Of a stretch of DNA of 64,000 nucleotides, positions 17,428 through 27,295 are shown in pieces. The stretch is from contig NZ_CP016776.1 in assembly GCF_002288185.1 (NCBI RefSeq), positions 1,116,001-1,180,000 of the forward strand. The letters run 5' to 3'. Each line of letters begins with the position of its first letter. Position 1 is the first letter of the stretch. Source of the stretch: Candidatus Planktophila vernalis (lineage in GTDB: Bacteria > Actinomycetota > Actinomycetes > Nanopelagicales > Nanopelagicaceae). A program made the translations under genes and the position numbers. Below the pieces are notes generated by a model, which saw only the letters and a list, made by a program, of their open reading frames with translations, searched no databases and was not told the origin of the DNA.

Positions 17428-19101
17428 TTAAGGGGTGATAAGGCCAGCTTCTGCCAAGAAGCGTGAGGCTTTCTTGGAATAGCTCATGTGCAGATCTACT
17501 TTCGCCCGCGTGATTCCAACATAAAACAAACGGCGCTCTTCATCAATAGATGCTTGATCACCTGTAGTTGAGTTGTTTTCAAGTGGAAGCAGGCCTTCAC
17601 TTACTCCCATCAAAAACACGCGCTCCCATTCAAGACCCTTAGCCGCATGCAAAGTGGCAAGGGTTGTAACAGGCATTGTTGGTGGGTTGTTTTGTTGCAC
17701 ACGATCTTCTAACTCACGTAAATATGTGCGCAGATTCTTAGGTGTAAAGCCACTATCTGCATCAAGCTCGCGCGCCAAGTGCAACAACGCTGCAATTCCA
17801 TCAATATGCGCTCCAGTTAAAAACGGTTGCGCCAGTGTGCGCAGCTCATCTAGCCAGGAAACTCCTTCGGTAGGAATAACTGACGCGTTTCGAACAAGCT
17901 TTAGGAATTCGCGCACATCTGAGCGATCAAAGAATCTTTCGCTATTGCGCACTTGGTAAGGAACTTTGGCAGCATTCATCGCACGTTCAACTGCGTTGAG
18001 TTGACTGTTAGTACGAGCCAAGACTGCGATTTCCTGCGGAGCCGTTCCTTGAGAAATCAACTGAGTGATTGAACTAATGATTCCTGCAATCTCAGAAGAC
18101 TCATCGTTATATGCATCTACTGATGGCTTATCACCATGATCATTGAGGGCAACTAACTCTTGGCCCATCTGAGCTTTGCGCAAAACAGAGTTAGCCATAA
18201 AAGTAATTTCAGGAGTTGATCGATAACCAGTTGTTAGACGAACTACTTCGGCTTCTGGGAAGCGCTGCGTAAATGAATTGAGGAACACAGGAGTTGCTCC
18301 AGCAAATGAATAGATTGTTTGTGCAGGATCACCCACAACGCAGATTTCTTGGCGTGAACCTAGCCAAGCATTAATCAAACGTTGCTGCAGTGGTGAAATA
18401 TCCTGATATTCATCCACGGTAAAGAAGCGGTATTGATCCTGCACGCGCTCACGAACTTCACGCTCTTGCTCAATCATGGCCGTTGTAAGGAGCAAAACAT
18501 CTTCAAAATCCATCGCGCGCTCTTGGTGTTTAACTGATTCATAAGCCGTGTAGACCTTGGCCATTTGTTCTGGATTGATTCGAGGTTTTACCGTGCGCTT
18601 CCCCAGCTCAGATAAGTAATCAACTGGTGCAACTTCACTGACCTTTGACCACTCAATCTCAGAGGCGATATCTCGCATCAAATCACGCGATGTAATCGAT
18701 AACTCCCCCGTTAACTCAGCGCGCTTGATGGCCTCGGTGATGAAGGCAGTCTTTGAGGTAATCAGATCTGGCGTGCGACCACCAAATACTTGTGGCCAAA
18801 AAAAGGTGAGCTGTTTAAGAGCAGCTGCGTGAATAGTGCGCGCAGCAACCGATGGCACACCGAGTGAGCGAAGGCGCATGCGCATCTCCCCTGCAGCACG
18901 GGCTGTGAAGGTAAGAGCTAATACTTTGTGTGGATCCATCACATTAATTGCTGCCGCATATGCAATGCGGTGAGTGATTGCTCGAGTTTTTCCAGTTCCA
19001 GCACCGGCAATAACACACACAGGACCACGTGTAGCAAGAGCAACGGCTCTTTGTTCGTTATCGAGAGATTCTAAAATCTCTTCTGCGCGAAGATCTGACA
19101 T
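17428..19101 (-). CDS. uvrD2: UvrD2-like SF1A DNA helicase without C-terminal HRDC
   Basis: This 557-aa 3'-5' helicase carries Walker A GAGTGKT (residues 33-39), DEYQDIS (motif II), GDPAQTIYSFAGA (motif III), LTTGYRST, TLHAAKGLEWERV and EERRLFYVGITRA. Placement between nudC and whiB7 matches mycobacterial uvrD2. Mycobacterial UvrD2 is about 700 aa with an HRDC domain and a tetracysteine linker; here the protein stops about 30 residues after motif VI (ending AEAGLITP), so both are absent. No HRDC-like sequence follows in another frame: the next bases are the whiB7 promoter. The ATG overlaps the nudC stop (TAATG). Confidence 0.9.
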   Translation of the reverse strand: MSDLRAEEILESLDNEQRAVALATRGPVCVIAGAGTGKTRAITHRIAYAAAINVMDPHKVLALTFTARAAGEMRMRLRSLGVPSVAARTIHAAALKQLTFFWPQVFGGRTPDLITSKTAFITEAIKRAELTGELSITSRDLMRDIASEIEWSKVSEVAPVDYLSELGKRTVKPRINPEQMAKVYTAYESVKHQERAMDFEDVLLLTTAMIEQEREVRERVQDQYRFFTVDEYQDISPLQQRLINAWLGSRQEICVVGDPAQTIYSFAGATPVFLNSFTQRFPEAEVVRLTTGYRSTPEITFMANSVLRKAQMGQELVALNDHGDKPSVDAYNDESSEIAGIISSITQLISQGTAPQEIAVLARTNSQLNAVERAMNAAKVPYQVRNSERFFDRSDVREFLKLVRNASVIPTEGVSWLDELRTLAQPFLTGAHIDGIAALLHLARELDADSGFTPKNLRTYLRELEDRVQQNNPPTMPVTTLATLHAAKGLEWERVFLMGVSEGLLPLENNSTTGDQASIDEERRLFYVGITRAKVDLHMSYSKKASRFLAEAGLITP

Positions 19102-20048
19102 TAACGCCAGGATTCCCCACCAGTTAAATCACTAACAACATAACCTTCTTTGCCAACATACCAAGCTGTAATCATTTTGCGAGCAACAGAGATTGATGGT
19201 GGCAACAAAATATCACTACTTGCCACAGCCTTCTTCATCTCATCTCTTGTAAACCAACGAATCTCAGTGATTTCTTCACCATCAGGTCGCGCATTTTCTG
19301 GGTGATCTGTAATTGCTTCAAAGGCAATCATGATTGAAGCTGGGAAAGGCCAGGCTTGTGAGCGCAAGTAATTAATATCGTTGCAATACACACCAGCTTC
19401 TTCAAAAACTTCACGTGATACACACTCTTCAAAAGATTCACCTGGTTCAACAAAGCCTGCAAAAGTTGAGAAACGCTTTTCTGGCCATACTGGTTGATGA
19501 CCTAACAGGATTCGGTCTGTTGAATCTTTTACTAAAACAATTACTGCTGGATCTGTGCGGGGGTGATGTTGTGTTGAGTCTTCAACACACACACGTACTG
19601 ATCCCCCTAAATCACTTACTGTGGCAGCACCGCACCGTGCACAACACGGATGTGTTGCATGCCAGTTAGCAAGACCAACTGCATGCATTGCTAAGGAGAT
19701 TTCAACTTCATCCAAGCTACTTCCCAGTTCGCGAAGAGTTGCAAACCCTTCATACTTTTCTTCTTTGGTAGCAGGTTCGTTTATCCACGATGTTCGCCAG
19801 GCGAAATATGGTGTGCTGTCATCGCGGCCAAGGCCTAAGAAAAAGCGATCACCTTCTATAAATGAATCCATCTGTGCAGAAACTGTGGCTGCATCACAAA
19901 AAACAAGAGCATCATCAGTTGCACTGATTCGCCCATCGATGATCTGAACAATCATCGCCTTTTTCCAGAGCTCTTCTAAGGCCGTGGCATCTGTGCGCAG
20001 GTGGCTAGCGCGATTAATCGGGGATAAGGATTGATTGCGCGCGCTCAT
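19101..20048 (-). CDS. nudC: NAD(H) diphosphatase NudC (Nudix hydrolase)
   Basis: This protein of about 315 aa hydrolyses NADH to NMNH and AMP, and in some bacteria removes NAD caps from RNA. The middle contains a zinc ribbon (HPCCARCGAAT with a later Cys in RVCVEDS), then the Nudix box GFVEPGESFEECVSREVFEE (plus AGV). The C-terminal EITEIRWFTRDEM is also typical. I take the ATG at 20048; the longer frame up to 20105 crosses the promoter and start of the divergent gene. The gene starts the nudC-uvrD2 pair; its neighbours agree with the actinobacterial DNA-repair cluster. Confidence 0.9.
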   Translation of the reverse strand: MSARNQSLSPINRASHLRTDATALEELWKKAMIVQIIDGRISATDDALVFCDAATVSAQMDSFIEGDRFFLGLGRDDSTPYFAWRTSWINEPATKEEKYEGFATLRELGSSLDEVEISLAMHAVGLANWHATHPCCARCGAATVSDLGGSVRVCVEDSTQHHPRTDPAVIVLVKDSTDRILLGHQPVWPEKRFSTFAGFVEPGESFEECVSREVFEEAGVYCNDINYLRSQAWPFPASIMIAFEAITDHPENARPDGEEITEIRWFTRDEMKKAVASSDILLPPSISVARKMITAWYVGKEGYVVSDLTGGESWR

Positions 20049-20056
20049 AGGGGTGA

Positions 20057-20069
20057 ACGCTACTAGCAT
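20057..20069. promoter_or_regulatory. Symmetrical bidirectional promoter (nudC / EEP gene)
   Basis: ACGCTA-C-TAGCAT places TAGCGT (minus strand) 8 nt before the nudC ATG and TAGCAT 6 nt before the plus-strand ATG at 20076. The two opposed TANNNT boxes are separated by one base, the same geometry as at 7959-7971 and 38760-38772 although the bases differ. No SD is visible for either gene. Confidence 0.6.
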
Positions 20070-20075
20070 CGCCCC

Positions 20076-20879
20076 ATGCGCATAACATCGTGGAATCTGC
20101 TGCACGGGCTGCCCATTCCCCCCGATGAAGACGCCGATCCGCAGGCTCTGCTCTCTGCCGCCCTTAGCCAGCTAGCCACTGATGTCATTGGCCTGCAAGA
20201 AGTCGATTACTTCCTTGAGCGATCAGGTAATCACAATCAAACGGGCAATGTTGCTTCAATTGTGGGCGCAAAAGATTGGGCCTTTGCTCCATCACTTATG
20301 GGATCACCAGATGAAGATTACCGAAATCCAACTGAGAGTGATAACAAACTCATTACAAATAAAAGTGATGTAGCACCAGGATCTTATGGAATTGGAATGG
20401 CTTCAAAGATTCCAGTTGATTCCTGGCACCGCTTAGAACTTAAAGGCTCACCCGTTGGTGTCTTGATGGCATTTCCAGTTGATGGAAAGTTAAAACGTGT
20501 CTATGTCAGAGACCATCCACGAAGTGCACTTGCTGCCAAATTAGATAATGGCTGGCTCATTATCAATACTCATCTTTCATTTGTGCCGGGATTTTCGCTC
20601 GCCCAGTTAATAAAGATTAAGCGTTGGGCAAATACTTTGGGTGTAACAGATAAATCTAAGATTCTAATCATGGGAGATCTCAATATTCCTTTTGCCATAT
20701 TTGCCCACGGATTTAAGTGGAGATCTCTGGCAGCTATGCGCACATTTCCAAGTTGGTATCCAAAGGTGCAGATTGACTACTTTCTTTCCCAAAAGTTAAC
20801 TGCAAAAGATGTTCAACATATCCAATACCCTCACTCAGGAATGAGTGATCACTTACCACTGCAGATTGAAGTTGATTAA
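20076..20879 (+). CDS. Endonuclease/exonuclease/phosphatase (EEP) family protein
   Basis: This 267-aa DNase I-like fold protein starts MRITSWNLLHG (the conserved Asn). The conserved motifs continue with DVIGLQEVDYF (metal-binding Glu), ILIMGDLNIP (Asp-x-Asn) and SGMSDHLPLQIEV (SDH-P catalytic His). These match the EEP superfamily, which includes exonuclease III, phosphodiesterases and sphingomyelinases; the actual substrate cannot be read from the sequence. No signal peptide is present. It is leaderless, with TAGCAT 6 nt before the ATG, and its stop overlaps that of adnB by 4 nt. It occupies the slot between nudC and adnB within the repair cluster. Confidence 0.85.
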   Translation: MRITSWNLLHGLPIPPDEDADPQALLSAALSQLATDVIGLQEVDYFLERSGNHNQTGNVASIVGAKDWAFAPSLMGSPDEDYRNPTESDNKLITNKSDVAPGSYGIGMASKIPVDSWHRLELKGSPVGVLMAFPVDGKLKRVYVRDHPRSALAAKLDNGWLIINTHLSFVPGFSLAQLIKIKRWANTLGVTDKSKILIMGDLNIPFAIFAHGFKWRSLAAMRTFPSWYPKVQIDYFLSQKLTAKDVQHIQYPHSGMSDHLPLQIEVD

Positions 20880-23800
20880 GCCGATTCTTTACTTGCATTT
20901 GTAATTAATGCAATAAGAGCACCTTCATCGAGTAAGTCTGCTGGGCGATCAGTAACAGAAGTTGGAACATAGTGAAAAGCCGCACTGATCTTTGAGATAT
21001 CTGTGCCTGAGAGCTTTGCCCAAGCCAATCTATACATCGCCAACTGCACAGCAGCTGATGCATCCAACTTCGTTGATCCAGTTTTCCAGTCCACTACTTC
21101 AAAACCATCAGCTGTTGAATAGATGGCATCGATGCGACCACGCACCAAAATGCCGCCGATAGTTGTCTCAAATGGCACTTCAACGCGGGCAGGTGTGCGA
21201 TTAGCATAATCACTGCCCAGCCAGGCTTTCTTCAAATCTTCCAGCTTTGAATCTTCTTCCAACGGATCTAAGTAATCCAAGTACTCATCACCAAAGAGCG
21301 TTGCTGCATCAGTGAATTGGCGCTCAACCCATAAGTGGAAAGCAGTACCACGACGTGAATATTGATCTTGTCCACGCGGCATGGGGCGGCGAATATTGAG
21401 TGCAAGTTCTTGTGGATCCTTATGCAAGGCAACAAGGGTGGAAGTGGAAAGACGTGGAGGCAGCGCGACGCGAATAGTTTGATCTTTCACTTTGCGTTGC
21501 TCATTAATCAATGCCTGAGCATCACCAATCCAGGAGTTAACCTCATCAGAATTAGATTCTTGCAGCGAATGGATGGATGCAGATTTCACTAATTCAATGG
21601 CAGCATCAAATGCTTGGCGACGATTGCCTAATGGATCGCGTGGCCATTGGGCAGAGGTTGGATTTTCAATCGTTGGGTTTTCTGCGCCATCTTCAGGTGC
21701 TGCAACATCACTTACTAACGAGCCACCTAATCCGCTTGCCGCTGCTGCAATCATCGTGAAGATCTCACTTGGTGCAACAGATTGTGTGCCATCTCGCCAC
21801 CATGATGTTGTGCAGAGTAGATGCGATTTAGCGCGCGTGATAGCAACGTAAGCAAGGCGCATCTCTTCACGCATCTTGATGTTATTAGTGCAATCCTTAC
21901 CAAAGGCTTTGATTGCCTTTGCCGCATCGCTGTTCTTTTCTATGCCATGCAGAGAAAATCGTGGAAGCTCATGTGCATCCCCGCGCAGCTCAAAGGGCAC
22001 ATGTTTTTCATTCTTAAGCCAATTATCTGAATCACCAGTATTTCCACCAGGAAATGTTCCTTCAGCTAATCCGGGCACAACAACAACATCCCACTCAGCA
22101 CCTTTTGCCATGTGAATGGTCAAAATCTGCACTACATCACTGCGAATTTCAGGTGCTCCTGCCTTTAGTCCACCTTCAGCATCGGCAGCTATATCTAGCC
22201 ATACGAGGAAGGCTGAGACTGTTCCGCCTGTGCGCTCAAACTTTGCTGCTTCATCAAGGAAGCGATCTAAGTGTCTGCGACCAGATTGATTGCCATCGCG
22301 CAGAGTTATTTCACTTTCTAGGGTTAAGTAGTTTTCGATCTCACTAATCAGATCAGTGATCTGCCCACCAGCTCTGGCGCGTAATCGTCGTAAGTCACTG
22401 GCAAATCGGACCAGGCGTTGATATCCAATATCGCTAAAGCCAAACTTCTTCGCATCTGCAATTTCATCTAAGGCATCGATAATCGATCCCGCAAATTGAT
22501 CATCGGCTTCTAACTGTTCTGGGTTACCGGCGGCAATCTTTTTAATAAATGTCTTTGAATCAGCATGCATAGCTTTAGCGCGATCACGTGAAAATGTGCC
22601 TAACGCTGCAATGTCACGTGGCCCTAGATTAATTCGTGGTCCAGTTAAATGACGCATCAATGCAGAACCTGCATCAGGGTCAGTAATTATCTTTAACATT
22701 GTCACAACATCGGCTACTTCTGGAACGTGAATCAATCCACCGATTCCAATTACTTCCACTGCGATTCCAGCTTCATGCAACGCTGCTTCTATCGCAGTAA
22801 TCTGACTGCGCTTTCGCACAAGCACGGCGCATGTCTTGCCAGTTGAGGGAGCCCAATTCTTTTGAACGTATTCAGTAATCGCCTGAGCTTCAGCATCAAT
22901 AGTTTCAAAGATTCCGTAGGCAACTTCACCTTTGCCTGCTTTTGGTCGCGCTTCTAGTTCAACAACTTGTTGCCCGCCTGCTAACTTAATTTCACCGCTA
23001 ATGCGATTAGCAACCGACAAAATCATTTCATCATTGCGAAAGGTTGTTGGAAGAGAGAACTGAGCATTGCCCACTTGATCAACGTTCTTAGGGAAATAGG
23101 TAGCAAAAGATGCCATGGTGCCGGCAGAGGCTCCGCGCCATGTGTAAATAGCTTGTGATGGGTCTCCCACAGCCATTACTGGATGACCGCCTCCATAGAG
23201 AGATGAAAGCATTCGCACCTGTGACTGCGACGTATCTTGATACTCATCGAGCAAAACAACTTTGTACTTACCGCGCTCTAACACACCAACATCTTCAAAG
23301 TTCTGAGCAATATCTGCAGCTAATGACATCTGATCATCAAAGGAGAACTCTCCCGCGGCTTTGCGTCTTTGCATAAAGGTTTCAACCATAGGAAGCAGTG
23401 AGTTTCTCTGACGCATAGCTTTAGCAACATCACGGACCTCAGCGTTACTACTTCCAGTTAGAGGTTGTAGAGACAATAGAACTTCATTGCCGATACGCTC
23501 AATCTCTTCAGCCTTTACTTGATGCTCCAGCATTAACTTAGAGAGCCCCAACAAATCTTTGATGACAGTACTGACTGCGCTTTGATTTCGATATGAATCA
23601 TCAGACCAGTTGCGCACGATATCAGATGCAATCTGCCAAATTGCAGCCTCACCCAAAGGCTCTGCATCTGCATCTATGCCATAGCGAATTGCATGCTCAC
23701 TTAGTAGCTTGCCTGCATAGGAGTGATAGGTAGTAACAGATGTGGCAGTCGAAGTAATGTGTTTGAAGTCTTTGTCAGTAGCTAATTGACGTAAGCGCTT

Positions 23801-24073
23801 TCGAATACGAACAGAAAGCTCTCCTGCAGCTTTGCGCGTAAAAGTTAGCCCCAGGATCTGATCAGGTGTAACAAAGCCATTTGCCACCAAATACAACACA
23901 CGATTAGACATCGTTTCAGTCTTACCTGAACCAGCACCAGCAATTACTACTGAAGGCTCTAGTGGACTACTAATAATTTCGGATTGATATGTTGTAACAG
24001 GCTTGAGTCCAAGCTTTTCAACTATCTCTTCCGGTGAATATTTAGCTACTCGCTCCATGTTTGTAAATATCAC
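20876..24073 (-). CDS. adnB: AdnB-like helicase-nuclease subunit
   Basis: This 1065-aa UvrD-like motor is fused to a C-terminal RecB-family nuclease. Walker A GAGSGKT (46-52), DEYQDTS, GDPSQAIYTWRGA, TIHMAKGAEWDVV and EEMRLAYVAITRA give a complete SF1A helicase. The nuclease domain near the C-terminus contains GRIDAIYS and FEVVDWKTG, the metal-binding Asp...Asp-x-Lys core. With the adjacent AdnA it should form the AdnAB complex, which resects double-strand breaks in Actinobacteria instead of RecBCD. The GTG start (24073) overlaps the adnA stop as GTGA; an ATG at 24058 is the alternative. Confidence 0.9.
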   Translation of the reverse strand: MIFTNMERVAKYSPEEIVEKLGLKPVTTYQSEIISSPLEPSVVIAGAGSGKTETMSNRVLYLVANGFVTPDQILGLTFTRKAAGELSVRIRKRLRQLATDKDFKHITSTATSVTTYHSYAGKLLSEHAIRYGIDADAEPLGEAAIWQIASDIVRNWSDDSYRNQSAVSTVIKDLLGLSKLMLEHQVKAEEIERIGNEVLLSLQPLTGSSNAEVRDVAKAMRQRNSLLPMVETFMQRRKAAGEFSFDDQMSLAADIAQNFEDVGVLERGKYKVVLLDEYQDTSQSQVRMLSSLYGGGHPVMAVGDPSQAIYTWRGASAGTMASFATYFPKNVDQVGNAQFSLPTTFRNDEMILSVANRISGEIKLAGGQQVVELEARPKAGKGEVAYGIFETIDAEAQAITEYVQKNWAPSTGKTCAVLVRKRSQITAIEAALHEAGIAVEVIGIGGLIHVPEVADVVTMLKIITDPDAGSALMRHLTGPRINLGPRDIAALGTFSRDRAKAMHADSKTFIKKIAAGNPEQLEADDQFAGSIIDALDEIADAKKFGFSDIGYQRLVRFASDLRRLRARAGGQITDLISEIENYLTLESEITLRDGNQSGRRHLDRFLDEAAKFERTGGTVSAFLVWLDIAADAEGGLKAGAPEIRSDVVQILTIHMAKGAEWDVVVVPGLAEGTFPGGNTGDSDNWLKNEKHVPFELRGDAHELPRFSLHGIEKNSDAAKAIKAFGKDCTNNIKMREEMRLAYVAITRAKSHLLCTTSWWRDGTQSVAPSEIFTMIAAAASGLGGSLVSDVAAPEDGAENPTIENPTSAQWPRDPLGNRRQAFDAAIELVKSASIHSLQESNSDEVNSWIGDAQALINEQRKVKDQTIRVALPPRLSTSTLVALHKDPQELALNIRRPMPRGQDQYSRRGTAFHLWVERQFTDAATLFGDEYLDYLDPLEEDSKLEDLKKAWLGSDYANRTPARVEVPFETTIGGILVRGRIDAIYSTADGFEVVDWKTGSTKLDASAAVQLAMYRLAWAKLSGTDISKISAAFHYVPTSVTDRPADLLDEGALIALITNASKESA

Positions 24074-27000
24074 TGCTCAATCACCGTCCGTCCATCATTT
24101 TGAACGGGGCAGGATTTGCGCACTGGGCAGCCTTTACAGCGCTTATTTACGGTGGCAAAGAAAGTAGCAGCTCCCATGCCGTCTGCAATCTCATTCAATT
24201 TCTCTTTTGTCGCCTCAACATCAATAACATGTTGTGGTCTAAGGGTTGCACCTGCGGTACTTGTGCCCAGATACACCAGCTCTGCTCCAGCACTGACATT
24301 GCCTTGTGTAAAGCCACCTTCAGCAATACCCACTTGGTAACTTGCTAGCTGCAGATTCTCTTTGGCATCCTTTAATGAAATGGCCGTTCCACCGGTCTTG
24401 AAATCAATAATAAATAGTGAACCATCGGCTTCAACCTCTAATCGATCCACAATTCCTCGAATTCGAGCACGACCCAATTTCACATCAAATCTAATTTCAG
24501 CATCCACAACTTCTCGCTTGGATTCATTGTGGTAGGTAACAAACTTCTCAAGCATTGTTACAGCGTTTTCTAAATGTGAAGCACTGACCCAGCCAGACTC
24601 TGGATCAATAAGCTTCCATGAACTTTCTAGATTTGCAATCAAATCTTGCTTAGATGTTCCTGGCTCTTGCACCATCTTGGCGGCAAATGCGTGAATGGCA
24701 GAACCTAAAACTTGAGCGGTGCTATCACCATCAGTGCCACCATTATTTTGCAGGAACCATTTGACTCCACATTCAACAAATGATTCAGCTCCACTAGGAG
24801 ACACAACAACTTCTAAATCTGGATCAATAACTGGAGCATCTGTACTCAGTGGCACAGATCCAATCCAACTTGCAGGATCTGCTAAATATATTCCTTCAGC
24901 TGCCATTGCACTAAGCAAAGAAGCCGCTTCTTTCCCATTTTCGCCATCTAATTGACTACGAAGTTCTGCGACAAGAGCAGGGGCGGTAATAGGCCTTGGT
25001 ACTTCGGTTATCTCCGGCTCTAGCGCTTCATCAATCTTTTTTACTAGAACTTCAACAGATTCAAAGAACTGTGAAGGCTCTTCATCATCTCGCTGCACGG
25101 CAGTAACAAATAGTGATTGTTTGGCGCGGGTTAGCGCCACATGAAACAACCGCTCTTCATCTTGCAATAGACCGCTGGCAGCAATGACATCTAGCTGATC
25201 CCGGGCGATATCAGGGTTGCGCTTGCGCTCAACTAAACGCTCTGCACCAAGTAGTGAGGAGCGTTGCTTAAGGTTTGGCCAAGAACCTTCTTGTAATCCT
25301 GCAATTGCAACTAAATCCCACTCACGTCCCTTAGCACTGTGAACTGTAAGAATTTCAACGAAATCTGGTCGCACACCTTTAGCCGTAATTACATCGCCAG
25401 CAATATCTTCCGTTGCAATTTCAGCAATGAAAGCACCAGGGCCAGAGAGTGGGAAGCGCTCTGAATATCTAGCCGCACTTTCAAACAACTGCATCATTGC
25501 ATCAAGGTCACGGTCTGCTGCAGCCCCGCGAACTCCAGGACGTAACGCTTGATTGCGCCACGTGCTAGCTAATTTTGCTCCATCACTTGTGACTGCGTTA
25601 TCCCAAATAGCCCACAGCAGTTCATCTGCTGTTGCTTTCTTGTTTCTAGCAACTGCCCGAGCTTTTTCTAGCAGCTCATGCACGCGCACAATCTCAGTTG
25701 CACCTTCAATAAACAACTCACCTGAATCAAGGGCGGCAATGAGCAACTGAGTTCCCGTGCGATCGTCACCATCTGCCCGAGCAGCAATCAACGCCCGGCG
25801 AATTCGACGCAATGAAATCGAATCTGCCCCGCCAAATTCACTCATCAGCAAACGCTCAGCAGAATCAAAGTTGAGCGGTTGTTGTTTAAGTGCAATGCGA
25901 GCTAAAAGTAAGAAGGGCGCAATTGCGGGATTACCAGCTAAAGCTTGGAGTTCAGATGCAACGGGAATACCAACCTGAGAAAACGCTCGTCGCAGCGATG
26001 ATGCCTGTATTCCAGGGCTGCGCAAAATAACTGCCATGTTGCTATATGAAATACCTTCACGCAGATGCGCACTACGGAACTGATGGGCAATAAATGCTGC
26101 CTCTTCTGCCCCTGATCTAAAACGATGGACCTGTACTTGGCCCGTTTTTTCATTGCCACAGCTGCGTTTGCGCGTGGTCTGTGAACCCTTCATACTTTTG
26201 GCAAAGCTCAATCCCACATCAAAAATACTTGAAGAATTTCTAAAGCCTGTGTTTAAAATAATCTCTTTCACCCGATATGGATCAAGGGCTGCCGATAAAC
26301 CATCAGGATCTGCTCCGCGAAAGCGACCAACCGCAGAGTCTGCATCAGCAGCGATGATGACATCATTGCCGGTGAGCATGGCAAGCAGTGCGCGCTGGGC
26401 AGGATCAGACTCTTGAAACTCATCAACCATAATTGTCGTAAAGCGTGCTCGCAGAGCTGAGAGAACATCTGGGTTGTTATGAAGGTGAATTGCTGCGCGT
26501 GAGACTAATTCAGATGGATCAATGCGCAGCTTTGCATCGGTTGCACTAATTTCTCGCATCACCATTGAATTCAAATAGCGCTTCCAAAACTTAGCAGCAG
26601 CCGACCAATACTTCTCACCCTCAGTTGTCCCAAGCTTTTCTAACTCATCTGGTCCAATACCTCGCTCAGAGGCACGCAAGATTAAATCGCGAAGCTCACG
26701 AGCAAAACCATTGGTGGTTAGCGCTGCATGTAAATCTTCTGGCCACTCTTTATAACCATCTGCAATATCACCTTGCAAGAGCTCTTTGATATAACTCTCT
26801 TGCTCTGGACCACTAAGCAGAATTGGTTCAGGATCATCCTTTGCTTTCATCTTAATAATTGAAAAAGCAAGTGAGTGAAATGTTCTAGCTAAAGGTTCAA
26901 ACATTGTTTTAGTCGTGCGAAGTGCGATGGCATCACGTAATTCAGAAGCTCGTTCGCGACCAAAGGTGAGAAGAAGAATTGAATCTGGATTTTGGCCCTC

Positions 27001-27183
27001 TCGGATGCGAGCAAGTGCAGCTTCAACTAAAACCGTTGTTTTACCTGTGCCAGGTCCACCGTGTACAACTAATGCAGAACCGCGATGTGTGACTGCGCTT
27101 TGCTGATCAGGGGAAAGCGTAGGTATGACACGAGGAGCGCTAGGTGCAACGAAGGAAAAGGGCGCTTTACTCACAGTGAGCAT
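24070..27183 (-). CDS. adnA: AdnA-like helicase-nuclease subunit with Fe-S-type cysteines
   Basis: This protein of about 1037 aa is the partner of AdnB. Motor motifs are GGPGTGKTTVLVEA (Walker A), MVDEFQESDPAQ (motif II) and LTVHSAKGREWDLV, with RLFHVALTRAKQ as motif VI. The C-terminal nuclease has IVDRLEVEADGS and FIIDFKTGG. Cysteines frame the nuclease: FVECGVKWFL upstream, then RCKGCPVRKSCPV at the end, the C...C-x2-C-x5-C spacing of the AddB/AdnA iron-sulfur clamp. The first ATG at 27183 is preferred; a TTG at 27204 extends the frame by 7 residues. It is the first gene of the adnA-adnB pair. Confidence 0.88.
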   Translation of the reverse strand: MLTVSKAPFSFVAPSAPRVIPTLSPDQQSAVTHRGSALVVHGGPGTGKTTVLVEAALARIREGQNPDSILLLTFGRERASELRDAIALRTTKTMFEPLARTFHSLAFSIIKMKAKDDPEPILLSGPEQESYIKELLQGDIADGYKEWPEDLHAALTTNGFARELRDLILRASERGIGPDELEKLGTTEGEKYWSAAAKFWKRYLNSMVMREISATDAKLRIDPSELVSRAAIHLHNNPDVLSALRARFTTIMVDEFQESDPAQRALLAMLTGNDVIIAADADSAVGRFRGADPDGLSAALDPYRVKEIILNTGFRNSSSIFDVGLSFAKSMKGSQTTRKRSCGNEKTGQVQVHRFRSGAEEAAFIAHQFRSAHLREGISYSNMAVILRSPGIQASSLRRAFSQVGIPVASELQALAGNPAIAPFLLLARIALKQQPLNFDSAERLLMSEFGGADSISLRRIRRALIAARADGDDRTGTQLLIAALDSGELFIEGATEIVRVHELLEKARAVARNKKATADELLWAIWDNAVTSDGAKLASTWRNQALRPGVRGAAADRDLDAMMQLFESAARYSERFPLSGPGAFIAEIATEDIAGDVITAKGVRPDFVEILTVHSAKGREWDLVAIAGLQEGSWPNLKQRSSLLGAERLVERKRNPDIARDQLDVIAASGLLQDEERLFHVALTRAKQSLFVTAVQRDDEEPSQFFESVEVLVKKIDEALEPEITEVPRPITAPALVAELRSQLDGENGKEAASLLSAMAAEGIYLADPASWIGSVPLSTDAPVIDPDLEVVVSPSGAESFVECGVKWFLQNNGGTDGDSTAQVLGSAIHAFAAKMVQEPGTSKQDLIANLESSWKLIDPESGWVSASHLENAVTMLEKFVTYHNESKREVVDAEIRFDVKLGRARIRGIVDRLEVEADGSLFIIDFKTGGTAISLKDAKENLQLASYQVGIAEGGFTQGNVSAGAELVYLGTSTAGATLRPQHVIDVEATKEKLNEIADGMGAATFFATVNKRCKGCPVRKSCPVQNDGRTVIEQ

Positions 27184-27295
27184 CTTGCCCGAAGGGTGCG
27201 ACAAATAGGCTTGTTTGAGCCTGCTGGGAAAGAAAAGTATTGATTCAATGCCTGGACTTGGATTCCCATTTCAGCACATATCTGCTCAGTAGGAA

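Noticed and set aside
20049-20105. N-terminal extension of nudC
   Set aside because: It would cross the promoter region and overlap the start of the divergent EEP gene; the ATG at 20048 keeps the whole conserved NudC part.
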